Assembly: GCA_028641055.1 (NCBI GenBank)
Contig: CM054060.1
Span: forward strand, 62,463,371 to 62,527,370
Length of the DNA stretch: 64,000 nucleotides
Reading direction: 5' to 3'
Source: Alopecurus myosuroides
Taxonomy: Eukaryota > Streptophyta > Magnoliopsida > Poales > Poaceae
The translations under genes were made by a program, and so were the position numbers. Under the pieces are notes generated by a model, which worked only from the letters and a program-made list of their open reading frames with translations, was not told the origin of the DNA and did no database searches. Of this stretch, positions 41,640 to 52,176 are shown in pieces. How positions within the stretch are numbered: the first letter of the stretch is position 1; every line of letters begins with the position of its first letter.

Positions 41640-43140
41640 GAGATCATCGCCATCGTCACTGCCACTCCTTCTCCGTCAACCATCATGATTCCCCCGTCCA
41701 TGTGTGAGTAAACCCTGTTGTAGGTTGAGAGGGATGGAAGGGATTGGATGATATCGTCCATGTAATAATGTTAGATTGTTAGGGCATAGTTCCTGGTATC
41801 CGTTCTTAGTGCTATACACTATTGTTGCGACTTGTTATCCTTAATGCTTGTCACTTTGGGCCCGAGTGCCATGATCTCAGATCTGAACATGTTATTGTTT
41901 AGTGAGTATAATTATGTTTCTTGATCATACCTGCAAGTTGTTTACACACATTGTTGTCCGGAACCAGAGGCCCCAAAGTGACAGAAATTGGGACAATCGG
42001 GTCGAATGGCTCTGATGTGAGGATCACATGTGTTAACGGAGTGTTAATGCTTTCCTCCGGTGCTTTGTTGAAAGGAGCACCTTAATTATCAGTAGTTTCC
42101 CTAGAGGCCCCGCTGCAACGGGCTGCTAGGACAGAAGATATTGTGCAAGTTTCTGATTGCGAGCACGTATGACTATATTAGAACACATGTTTATGGTTTT
42201 CCTAGAACTTGGATGCTTTATTATTATTATCTGCAATGCCCACGTTATTATTATTACATGAATTATCTTATCCATGCAACGCCCGTTCATCCACCCTCTA
42301 TGCGTACGGTATTTTCATCCTGTTGTTTTCACAATTGCCACTGTTGTTTTCGTGATTCCTACTATTTTACCACTGTTATTATTTCACTACTGTTGCTGCT
42401 ACAAAACTGTTACCATTGATAAATTGTTGCGAGCAAGTCTATTTTCAGGTGCAGCTGAATTGACAACTCAGTTGTTAAGGCTAATAAATATTCTTTGGCT
42501 CCCCTTGTGTCGAATCAATAAATTTGGGTTTCACTTCCCTCGAAAACTGTTGCGATCCACTATACTTGTGGATTATCAGAAGTGCAAGAGGCCAGATTCC
42601 GACGGGTCGGGCAAACGCGATCGTCGCAGCTCCGCGGGCCATGCCAAGATCGGCGATGAGATTGATGGATCGTCCGAGTTCAAGAAGAAGAAGTTCAAAG
42701 ACACACGGAAGTATGGACAGGAGGACGACGATGCGGCGCCACTCGTCTGACCACTGCTGCTGCCGCAGCCCCGCGTGGAGGTGCAGGTCAATTACGGTGA
42801 CACGCTCCAGCCGGGGGAAGGCGACGCCATGGCACAGTTCGTGCAGCAGGGGAAGCGGTTCCTGCGGCGTGGGGAGCTGGGCCTTTTCACGGAAGAGATC
42901 CATAGGTTCGAGGAGGCCGGGTACGTGATGAGCGGGAGCAGTCATGGGAGGATCAACGCGATGCGCCTTCGCAAGGAGAACCAGGTGTACAACGCCGAGG
43001 AGAAGCGCGCGCTCATAACCTTCGACTACGAGCAGCGGGCGGTGCGGGAGAGCAAGGTCAGGGATGAACTCGGGTGCCTCGTGGACAGGGCGCTCGGCAA
43101 ACTCGACGAGGTGGAGCACGATCCGTTCACTGACAAGTAA

Positions 43141-43691
43141 CACACCAATTTTAATCTCCATATCATGTCTACCATCCTGTAATTTTGCCTGAATTCTTTT
43201 TACTGAGCTCGATTAGGTCTCATCAGCTCATCTTGTACGAAAATATTGACATGTACTAGAAGAGTGCCCCGTGCGTTGCTACGGGAAATTCTTAAAAATA
43301 AAATGAAGATGAACTTAGAAGTGCATATCCATAGTAAAGGGGAAATAATAAAACCATGTTTAAGCCATTGCAACAACAACAACAATCTCTATATGAAAAT
43401 CCACTTGATGATTTACCTTTTAATCCATTCATCAAATTCAACATGATTGCAATAGTTTGAATAAACATTAGTGGCAGATTACAGCGAGTGTTTATCTTTG
43501 TGATATCATTTGCTCAGTGGCGGATATATCCATGCTTAGTTATATTTAAACATGAAGTAGTTATTTGAACTTCTAGCTATCATTTGGATTTGGTTGACCA
43601 AAAATGCGAAGTTGTGTTATCTATCCAAAGGAGCACTTTATCTATGATAGAGGAAATGGTTGGTGGGGTGATGATTTAAAAACAAAGTATA
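43141..43691. other. 3' flank of the NKAP-like pseudogene and AT-rich intergenic DNA
   Basis: The first roughly 110 bases look like a former 3' UTR. At 43261-43285 the phrase AGTGCCCCGTGCGTTGCTAC marks the edge of a repeat very common in grass genomes, whose class I cannot fix. No gene was seen. Confidence 0.35.
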
Positions 43692-43784
43692 CTCCCTCCG
43701 ATCCGTATTCACTGTCGCTGGTCCTATACAAATTTGTACTAGCCTAGAAGACTTTCCCCGACACTTAAAACGGTCCGGAGGGAG
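43692..43784. mobile_element. Stowaway MITE
   Basis: 93 bp with TA on both sides (43690-43691 and 43785-43786) and inverted termini CTCCCTCCGATCCGTAT and CTCCCTCCGGACCGTTT read inward. The interior has the GTCGCTGG...TTTGTACTAG arrangement of a common grass Stowaway. Confidence 0.9.
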
Positions 43785-43786
43785 TA

Positions 43787-44319
43787 GAACATTTCAAAGA
43801 ATTTACCTTATAAAGCATGTAACCAAATGACTGGAATCAATAGAAGTATCCACATGTGTAAACATACACAAAAGATAAAATCACGAACCGATTTGGAATA
43901 GAAAAGATCGACCACCAAAGCAGAAAGTATGTCGCACATGTAAGTTTGAAGGTTTAAATGAAGTGACAGAAGTAAGAAAGAAATGCATATTTACATGTAT
44001 TATCTGGAAATTATAATTTTTATTTGTGCAACTTTTCGGAAAGTTGGAACGGGCAGAACGTATGACACGAGAGGGTGAATATTTGTCAACTAAACGCTTA
44101 CATGATATAAACTCCTAGGTGAAGATGAACTTGATCGGTCCTAATTGGCGAAATGATTAGATGAGCGAAAGAAATTAACATCATAATAGTTAAGCGAAAG
44201 CGACATTATCCAAGAAAAAAACATGGATAGAGGCTGACGTGGTGGCGATCCATGATAAAGGGCAACGGTGGAGCACAACGTGGTGGTGATCAATGATAAA
44301 GGCCAAATTGACGTTCGCG
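43787..44319. other. AT-rich intergenic DNA
   Basis: No gene was seen. The sequence ACGTGGTGGCGATCCATGAT recurs with changes about 41 bases downstream (near 44238 and 44279), a minor direct repeat just before the CACTA remnant. Confidence 0.3.
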
Positions 44320-47300
44320 TATTAAAATCCGTCAGCGTACTAAAAGCCATCGGCGTAGGACCTCGCCGACGGCAAACAAAATAATTGAAAAAAATCGAAT
44401 ATTTTTGAAAATTTTTAAAATTCTATTCCGGAATTTTGCACTTAGCCACATACTTAATCTCTAATTACACAATTAATCTGGTCAACATACTTAACTTAGT
44501 CAAACTTCTCATTCGGTCACCCATCATGAAATTCCTCCAGCCCAAGCACCTTTGAATTCCTTCCAAATTAGATTCCAAATGAGATGTTAGAACTTACCGA
44601 TATTACTATCATATCAATCATATTAACTTGTGGGGAATGATGTTAAACTTTTCTATTGTTTAAATTTAAAAACAAATATTTGAATCAATAACAATGATTA
44701 TATAATGATCTTTTTTTAATACATAGCAATACAATGTTAGAAATTACTTTTTTAATAAATTATTTAATATGGAATAGTTCATATCCGTAAATCAAAATTT
44801 GACAAATAAAATGTCTAAGAAGATTAGAAAAATTAGAGGAATTCAAATATGACATCCATATCATAGAAACATCGATAGTTTTAGAAAACTTAAACTCTTT
44901 TGATGAATAGTCATCATGGCCATTTTGACAGTTTCTGCTGATTCAGCTCGAAACGGGTCAAATTTGAACTACATGTGCCTCATAATTTGCTCATGATTTT
45001 TTGCAAAAATAATTTTTAGATACACAACTACCTATTTCATCATAGATACACCAAGATTTTCTCAATATTCAAAGCCTAGCCACGAACGGTCATGTCCGCC
45101 GTCTTGACTTCTTCGTGAAACCGGCCTAGAAAATTCCAAAAAACTTAAAAAAAATCAAAATGATTCAAGACCTTTGTGTGGTATAAGTATATATGTCCTA
45201 GTATCCACAAAAAATAATAAATTTGAAATACGACAGTTGTGTTGAAAATATGTTCACATAAATGAGCTATCTCCTACTAACATTATAGGATTTCGGGCCA
45301 AATAACGGGTGTTATGGCCAAATCCAAAGCATAGTTTGTTTAAATGTGTCATTATTCCACATAAACATGCATATTGGAAGCACGGACAATGTTCACGGAG
45401 AAATTTTTCCTTTTCATTGAATAAAAAAACCATTTTCCGAGTGTTAAAAATGGCTTTTTTTGTGAAGCACCAACCACAAATATGTTGCAAAAATTGGGAG
45501 CTGCATTTAAAAAAAATAATAGACCATGTTATGTGCACAAATAACCAAATTGTTGCCTATTAAAAGGTTTCCATCAACCTCTTTTAAAAAACACAAGTTT
45601 CTGCCGATTCAGCTAGAAAGGGGTCAAATTTGAACTACAGGTGCCTCGTAGTTTGCTCATGATTTTTGGAAAATATTATTTTTAGGTAAACAACAACCTA
45701 TTTCATTAGAGATGCACCAAGAGTTTCTCAATATTCAAGCCCTAGCTACGAACGATCAAGCCCGCCGTCTTGATTGCTTCGTGAAACCGGCTTAGAAATT
45801 TGCAGAAATTAAAAAACCTTCACGTGGTGTCATTATATATGTCCTGGTATCCACCAAAAATAATAAACTTGGAATACGACAGTTGTGTTGAAAATTTGTT
45901 CACATAAATGAGCTATCTCCTACGAACATTCTAGGGTTTCGGGCTAAATGACGGGTGTTATGGCCAAATTCAAGGCATAGTTTGTTTAAATGTGCCCATA
46001 TTCCGCACAAACATGCATCTTGGAAGCACGAACAATGTTGATGGAGAAAGTTTTCCTTTTCATTGAATAAAAAAACCATTTTCCATTTTCCAAGTGTGAA
46101 AAATGGCTTTTTTCGTGAAGCAGCAACCACAAATATGTTGCAAAACTTGGGAGAAAATACTAGACCATGTTATATGCACAAATAACCAAGTTATTGCCTC
46201 TGAAAAGGTTTCCATCCACCTCTTTTGAAAAACAGAAGTTTCTGACAATTTAGTTGGAAACGGGTCAAATTTGAACAACACATGCCTCGTAGTTTGCTCA
46301 TGATTTTATGGAAAATAATTTTTAGGTACAACTGCCTATTTCATCAAAGATACACCAAGAGTTTCTCAATATTCAAAGACGAGCTACGAACGTTTATGCC
46401 CGATGTCTTGACTTCTTTGTGAAAGTTGTGTTGAAAATGTGTTCACATAAATGAGCTATCTCCTACTAACATTATAAGGTTCCGGGCCAAATGACGGGTG
46501 TTATTGCCAAATCCAGGGGATAGTTTGTTTAAATGTGACCATATTCCACAAAAAGATGAATATTGGAAGCACGGACAATGTTCACGGAGAAATCTTTCCT
46601 TTTCATTGAATAAAAAACCATTTTCCATTTCCGAGTGTGAAAAATGGATTTTTTGTGAAGCACCAACCACAAATATGTTGCAAAATTTCGGAGCTGTATT
46701 TTTAGAAAATAGTAGACCATGTTATATGCAAAAATAACCAAATTGTTTCCTCTGAAAAGTTTTCCATCCACCTCTTTTGAAAAACACATGTTTCTGCCGA
46801 TTCAGTTGTAAACGGGTCAAATTTGAACTACAAGTGTCTATTAGTTTGCTCATGATTTTTGAAAACATCATTTTTAGTTACACAACTACCTATTTCATCA
46901 ATATACACCAAGAGTTTCTCAATATTCAATCCCTAGCTAGGAACGGTCATGCCCGCCGGCTTGACTTTTTCGTGAAACCGGCTTAGAAAATTCCATAAAT
47001 TAAAAAAATGATGCAAGACCTTCGCGTGGTGTCATTATATATGTCCTAGTATCCACTAAAAATAATAAACTTGGAATACGACAGTTGTGTTAAAAATTTG
47101 TTCTCATAAATAAGCTATCTCCTACGAACATTCTAGGGTTTCGGGCCAAATGACGGGTGTTATGGCCAAATCCAGGGGATAGTTTGTTTAAATGTGCCCA
47201 TATTCCACACGAACATGTATATTGGAAGCATGGACAATGTTCACGGAGAAGTTCTTTCTTTTTTTCATTGAATAAAAAAATCATTTTCCATTTTCCGACT

Positions 47301-48800
47301 GTGAAAAATGGCTTTTCTGTGAAGCACCAACCACAAATATGTTGCAAAACTTGGGAGCTGTATTTTTTAAAAATACTAGACCATGTTATATGCACAAATA
47401 ACCAAATTGTTTTCTCTGAAAAGTTTTCCATCCACCTCTTTTGAAAAACACAAGTTTCTGCCGATTTAGTTGGGAACGGGTCAAATTTGAACTACAAGTG
47501 TCTATTAGTTTGCTCATGAGTTTTGAAAAAAGTCATTTTTATGTACACAACTACCTATTTCATCAGAGATACACCAAGAGTTTCTCAATATTCAAGCCCT
47601 AGCTAGGAACGGTCATGCCCGCCGTCTTGACTTTTTCGTGAAACTTGCCTAGAAAATTCTAGAAAATTTAAAAATCCCCAAAATGAAGCAAGACCTTCGC
47701 GGGTATCATTATATATGTCCTAGTATCCACCAAAAATAATAAACTTGGAATACGATAGTTTTGTAGAAAATTTGTTCACATAAATGAGCTATCTCCTATG
47801 AACATTCTAGTGTTTCAGGCCAAATGAGGGGTGTTATGGCCAAATACATGAAATAGTTCGTTTAAATGTGCCCATATTCCACACAAATATGCTTATTGGA
47901 ATCATGGACAATGCTCACGGAGAAAGTTTTCCTTTTCACTGAATAAAAAAACCATTTTCCATTTTCCGAGTGTTAAAATTGGCTTTTTTGTGAAGCACCA
48001 ACCACACATATGTTGCAAAACTTGGGATCTGTATTTTTTGAAAATACTAGACCATGTTATATGCACAAATAACCAAATTATTGCCTTTGAAAAGGTTTCC
48101 ATCCACCTCTTTTAAAAAACACAAGTTTCTGTCGATTCAGTTGGAATCGGGTCAAATTTGAACTACAAGTGTCTCGTAGTTTGCTCATGATTTTTGAAAA
48201 AAATTCTAGGTACACAACAACCTATTTCATCAGAGATACACCAATAGTTTCTCAATATTTAAGCCCTAGCTATGAACGGTTATGCCCGCCGTCTTGACTT
48301 CATTTTGAAATAGGCATAGAAAAAAAATGGCGGTGAAACCCTTAACATACAGAGTGGAATACTGGACATATACAACCCAAAACACACTTGTATACACTTG
48401 GTATGGTAACACCTAGATTTTGGTTGGATTCAGAAGCCCCACGGCCCTCTTAGACGAAATCGTTAACCCGGTATTGTTAGTTCCATTCTTTTTTATTATT
48501 TTTTTCTAAGAATGTAGCTTTAAAAATATGCATGATAATTTAGATATGTTTCTCTTTTTTGAAACAAGCCAAAAAAAGTCGAAATCCGAGTTCGAATGCA
48601 ATAGTTATGATCAAAATGGTGATTAAGTAAAAACAATTTGAGCTTGGCAAGGCCGACGGCTTTGCCGTTGGCGTAGGTCAAAACAAAAAAATAGACCGTC
48701 GGCATAGCTCAATTTTTTTCGCAATTTGGGATTCTCTTTTCGGGTCTATGCCGACGGCCCCGACAAATTGCCGTCGGCACAGTAGGCCATTCCTGTAGTG
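44320..48800 (-). mobile_element. Truncated CACTA element
   Basis: The right edge, read on the minus strand from 48800, is CACTACAGGAATGGCCTACT, followed by several GCCGTCGGC/GCCGACGGC subterminal motifs (48650-48780), the classic CACTA arrangement. Similar CGGCG/CCGACGGC motifs at 44329-44375 probably belong to the opposite subterminal region, but no CACTA terminus is visible there, so the left end is truncated. The interior is an array of tandem repeats and no transposase was found. Confidence 0.75.
44930..48309. repeat. Array of about six 0.55-0.67 kb tandem repeats in the CACTA element
   Basis: Each unit begins GTTTCTGcCGATTCAG, then ACGGGTCAAATTTGAACTAC, then GTTTCTCAATATTCAA, GTCATGCCCGCCGTCTTGAC, CCTACGAACATTCTAGGGTT, TGTTTAAATGTG and GTGAAGCACCAACCACAAAT. 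Units start near 44930, 45598, 46238, 46791, 47453 and 48125. The last is cut short near 48310. Short frames on both strands are the same peptide repeated with decay and are not genes. Confidence 0.85.
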
Positions 48801-48808
48801 ACAGGCCT
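47313..48808. repeat. Near-identical 1.5 kb duplication, copy 1
   Basis: It matches 62505-64000 base for base at a constant offset of 15192, with no indels. I noticed two substitutions (47388 A versus 62580 T, and 48331 G versus 63523 A). The match runs past the CACTA terminus at 48800 into eight bases of flank and up to the window edge, so it is not a simple transposition product. Confidence 0.9.
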
Positions 48809-49036
48809 TGTCTACCGAGGCATTCGCTGCAGGATGACGAAAAGGTCGCCACCAATCCACATCTCTCCAATATATGGACGTGACATACGCGTATGCGGCC
48901 GAGTTCCTACTATTTAGGTGGCTGACGTAGCTAGGATTGTGGAAAATAAGGCAAAAATGAATGGGTTTAGAGGAGCCGACACGTTCTCCAAGAATGGAGG
49001 TTGACAATGAGGTGGAGCCACCCAGTCTGTTCGCAA

Positions 49037-49309
49037 GGCTAGCCATAGTGGAGAGTATCATATATTGGTATAATGCATGTGATACTAGTGTATGATATCA
49101 CCCCTATAATGCATAGTATCATATACACATCTCATCTATAGTGTACAAAATTTACTTATCATTAAAATATCTTGTTTTATGTGCTATGATACTGTAACAT
49201 AGATAAATATCACTAGCATCTCTTTCTTCATTAATTGTTGTGCCACGTAAGACTTTTGCCAACATGGCATGCATGATACTGCCTATGATACCCTCACTAT
49301 GGCTAGTCT
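49037..49309. mobile_element. MITE with GGCTAGCCATAGTG termini
   Basis: Inverted termini GGCTAGCCATAGTGGAGAGT and GACTAGCCATAGTGAGGGT read inward. The interior is AT-rich with several GATACTA/TAGTATCA motifs. The flanking triplets are CAA and TAA, so a 3-bp target-site duplication typical of Tourist-like MITEs is plausible but imperfect. Confidence 0.7.
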
Positions 49310-49696
49310 AAAATACTCAGCGGTGGGACTGGAAGGTGAACCAAGGGTGCTTAATAAAGGATTTGAAGTGGGAAAACATACAAGAATAGGAGGAGCCGAG
49401 GTGTTTACTATTCAGACGTATCATTACAAAGAAATAACCTTAAACTGCACGGCCTTACGGAGTAATTTAATGCATGCGAGAAAAAGTGGAAGAGAACAAA
49501 TGCAGGGAATCCAAGGAGTGGAACATCAACGACATGGCACAGTGGTGCAACACCAAGATGAGTTAAATAATGCGATCCGACGGTGAGAATTAAGAAGACA
49601 TTAAGAATCATACGGTTGTTAATATGAGATGATTTGGATGTGTTGCATGTCAAGATAGAGAACTTAAATGACCCCTAGTGGGATTTTGCTTTATAA
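49310..49696. other. Intergenic DNA between MITEs
   Basis: A 105-codon frame exists at 49269-49586, partly inside the preceding MITE, with no recognisable motif. I see no supported gene. Confidence 0.3.
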
Positions 49697-50347
49697 GGCT
49701 GGTCACAATAGGGAGTAACATAAGGTAGGAACCTACACACTTTTCTAGACTATGTTCCTACCTCCACAATAGGGAGTAACATGTATGTAGTGTCATGCAA
49801 CAATGCATTTATTAGGCTATAGACTCATTATTTCTTGGAGTGTGTGATGTTCCGGTAACTTAGAGCATCCACAGTGTGGCCAAATGCCAAATTGTCCACG
49901 TAGTACTTTGTAGCATTTGGCGAATAAATTTGGCATCCGTACAGCGTGGGTGATGCCAAAGTTTACATGCATGGGACCCATTGCTGAGCTATGTAAGAAT
50001 AGAAAACTACCTTTTCCAATCATCTCTGGCTATGCATGCAATCCCATACCGAAACTCCCACCCTTTCTTCATTTGTTTATTGCTTTAGTGAGTTTTGGCA
50101 TCGGAGCAAGTAGGTGCGCCGGCTCCATTTATTTTGGCTTTGGCATCCCTATTTGGCACCTCTACAATGTACTAAACCAATGCCAAAAGCCAAATTTGCT
50201 ATTTGGCATTGCTATTTGGCATACACTGTGGATGCCCTTAGCTAGTTACCACAAGCACCTCTCTCTTTATTAAATATGTGTCACATAAACAAAGTTGTAT
50301 TGGGGTGTATGATGTTACTCCTAAGTTCCTCCCCATTGTGACCAGCC
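49697..50347. mobile_element. Tourist-like MITE carrying a second MITE
   Basis: Termini GGCTGGTCACAATAGGGAGT and GGCTGGTCACAATGGGGAGG read inward, with TAA on both sides (49694-49696 and 50348-50350), consistent with the 3-bp target sites of PIF/Harbinger-derived MITEs. The insertion 49863-50237 splits it. Confidence 0.85.
49863..50237. mobile_element. Tourist-like MITE nested in the previous MITE
   Basis: 375 bp with TTA target-site duplications (49860-49862 and 50238-50240) and termini GAGCATCCACAGTGTGGCCA and GGGCATCCACAGTGTATGCC read inward. The interior repeats the TTTGGCAT/ATGCCAAA motif many times in both orientations. Confidence 0.85.
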
Positions 50348-50669
50348 TAAGAGTATAAGTAGATAGATATACATCAGTACGTGCATGCCTATTGTGTCTA
50401 CTACTTGAGCGCGGGTAGAGATCGTCTACTCTATATTGGCATACATATATACATGCACCTCTACTCACTGAGTTGGCCGCTCTACCGCGCCGGTGGTTCT
50501 TTGCTATGGTCGATCAAGATCACCTGGTGTTGTCATACACGGTAGAGAGCACAGCTTAATAAGCTTGCGCCGGTTGTGGTTTATGCCTTAAGGCTGGAAT
50601 GGTCAAATGTGTTGTTACACGGCAAAGAGCACTAGCTAATTTTGAGAGTAATTTATCTGTACGACGTTA

Positions 50670-50772
50670 CTCGCTCCATTCCATATTAGATGATTTTACA
50701 GTGAGTATATCAATTGCTAAAATATGTCTAGATACATTCATTTCAAAGTCATCTTATATGGAACTAAGGGAG
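50670..50772. mobile_element. Degenerate Stowaway MITE
   Basis: TA-flanked, with termini CTCGCTCCATTCCATAT and CTCCCTTAGTTCCATAT read inward, and a partly self-complementary interior (AGATGATTTTACA against AAAGTCATCTTATA). Confidence 0.8.
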
Positions 50773-50801
50773 TAGAACCATCCCTCGGAAATAAACATGT
50801 A

Positions 50802-50918
50802 CTCCTTCCGTTTCAAAAAAAATTGTCATTAAAATGAGTTAGAAGGGATATATATATATGACACTTAAATACATCTAGATACATATATTTCGATGACAAT
50901 TATTTTGAGACAGGGGAG
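50802..50918. mobile_element. Stowaway MITE
   Basis: TA-flanked, with termini CTCCTTCCGTTTCAAAAAAA and CTCCCCTGTCTCAAAATAAT read inward. The interior shows AATTGTCATT paired with ATGACAATT. Confidence 0.8.
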
Positions 50919-51480
50919 TACACGAACTGCCGAAGTTATAAGTGCACTGCGAGTAAACTCAAGTTTACAGCCTTACATGTATAAGAGGTAATTCTAGGTG
51001 TCAGGTGACCCCAAACTTTCAGATAACAATTTTATCTAATCAATTTTCAGAACAATTGTGAACACTGTGCCTAGGATTACCAAAAGGACATTCATGAGCA
51101 TGTCTTAGTTAGTTTTTGACGAACTGAAGCATGGTAGTAAGTATAATGAGAATAATTTTCTCATGAATTTTTCTCTTGAAGCACTTGCAGTTTTAGATAG
51201 CTCACATAATTCCTTTATATAAAGCAAATGATAACCAAGATGAACATATCCATCTCCTTCATAGTGATTACTCATAATACGATTAGTTACCCCATAAGTA
51301 TTTTCAAAGGGATACCCTCAGTAGGTAGAGGAACCCTCCACCAAACGAGTGGTGAAACGACACATTACAAACAGCGAAATAGCAGAAGAGAGTTCCATAA
51401 TAAAGTAAAGTAACAAAAAGAAATAAAAACAGAACATACGGTAAAAGTTTTTCTTACCAATAGCGCTATTGTTGCGGTAT
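50919..51480. other. Intergenic DNA, nothing recognised
   Basis: AT-rich sequence without a supported gene. The phrase GGGATACCCTCAGTAGGTAG near 51310 has the flavour of retroelement sequence, but I cannot classify it. Confidence 0.25.
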
Positions 51481-52122
51481 CATGGACGGCAGCACTATTG
51501 TGTTAGCAATGGAGTCTACTAGGAGACACAGGCTGCGAGCGTCGGTGTCCGAGCGGGATTAGTTAACAAGAATGCAAGAGACACGATTTATCCAGGTTCG
51601 GAACCTCGGCCTTGTGAGGTCCTTACTTCTGCAATTATAAACTATGAGGTGTGATCTTTGGTGTTACGGGAAGCTCTTGGAGCTTTATTTTCTAGGTCAA
51701 TTCGCCCTGCTAAGAGAGGTCTGGACTTCCTTATATAGGAGCTGGCAATCCGACCGACAGGCGGGGCCGGCTGTACAACCAGGCGACTAGGACCCACTAC
51801 AGTCATACATAGTGTACTCTCCGTCAGCAAGGTACATGATGGGACTAGGAAGAAGGACTACTAATCATGACGCAGATGGACAAAGTTTAAGGGTACGGCT
51901 TCCTACTCCTCCAGTAGAAATATAGTTGACATCATGTGTGATGTCTCGTCGCCCTTTTGCCCACGCCTTCCTTCAGCCCATATTGTCCTTGCTTGTCAGA
52001 ACCGTCTGGCCGAAGTTGTCAGCCGGCCGGAGGCAGCCGGCCAGGACCAGTCGGCCATAATGTAGCCGCCTGGTGAAGCAACAAACAGTCGGCCATCTTC
52101 CTGGCGCTCTCCTGATCCTACA
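51481..52122 (-). mobile_element. LTR-retrotransposon fragment (probable LTR, minus orientation)
   Basis: Read on the minus strand it starts TGTAGGATCAGGAGAGCGCC and contains a TATA-like CTATATAAGGAAGTCC (51731-51746), then CCTCACAAGGCCGAGGTTCC and GGATAAATCGTGTCTCTTGC, phrases typical of Triticeae LTR regions. The other end and a target-site duplication were not resolved, so the limits are approximate. Confidence 0.5.
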
Positions 52123-52176
52123 ATTAGCTTAATCGGTGGGAAATCCCCCCGGGAGCGTAGCGCAAGAAAAGAGTCT

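Larger units (their letters stand above)
34690..42578 (+). mobile_element. Solo LTR (Gypsy-type) in the NKAP-like gene, split by another element
   Basis: The pieces are 34690-35157 and 41640-42578. The LTR starts TGATACATCC and ends CTTGTGGATTATCA, with a perfect 5-bp target-site duplication GAAGT at 34685-34689 and 42579-42583. The right piece contains phrases diagnostic of a very common Triticeae Gypsy LTR: GAATTGACAACTCAG, TTCTTTGGCTCCCCTTGTG and TCGAATCAATAAATTTGGG. Without the inner element it is about 1.4 kb. There is no internal domain or partner LTR, so it formed by LTR-LTR recombination. It lies in the sense orientation relative to the gene. Confidence 0.85.
34406..43140 (+). pseudogene. 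NKAP-family gene (Nkap_C domain), interrupted by nested LTR elements
   Basis: The two surviving parts are 34406-34689 and 42584-43140. The first encodes an RS/basic-rich stretch (HRRKEHG, SGRDKDSETS, SRDRKRRKRSRNHKGSRGRK). The second continues in the same frame as CKRPDSDGSGKRDRR and then carries the C-terminal NKAP domain: [66 protein letters not shown] and [19 protein letters not shown] proteins are nuclear RS-like factors linked to splicing and transcription. Defects seen: the retroelement insertion, a TGA at 42748-42750 just before the domain, and no recognisable N-terminus. Substitutions at usually conserved sites (KRFLRR where KRIPRR is usual) also suggest decay. Confidence 0.85.

Noticed and set aside
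42775..43140. Intact short NKAP-domain gene of 121 codons
   Set aside because: It begins at a non-ATG codon immediately after an in-frame TGA and is continuous in frame with upstream NKAP-type sequence, so it is the tail of a broken gene.
45254..47444. Recurring 75-113 codon frames with the same peptides on both strands
   Set aside because: These are translations of the tandem CACTA repeat units. Each copy carries different stops and shifts, and the peptides show no domain.
50598..50640. Possible tRNA or small-RNA stem
   Set aside because: No cloverleaf, no A/B box pair and no CCA-proximal stem could be assembled by eye. I found no tRNA gene anywhere in the window.
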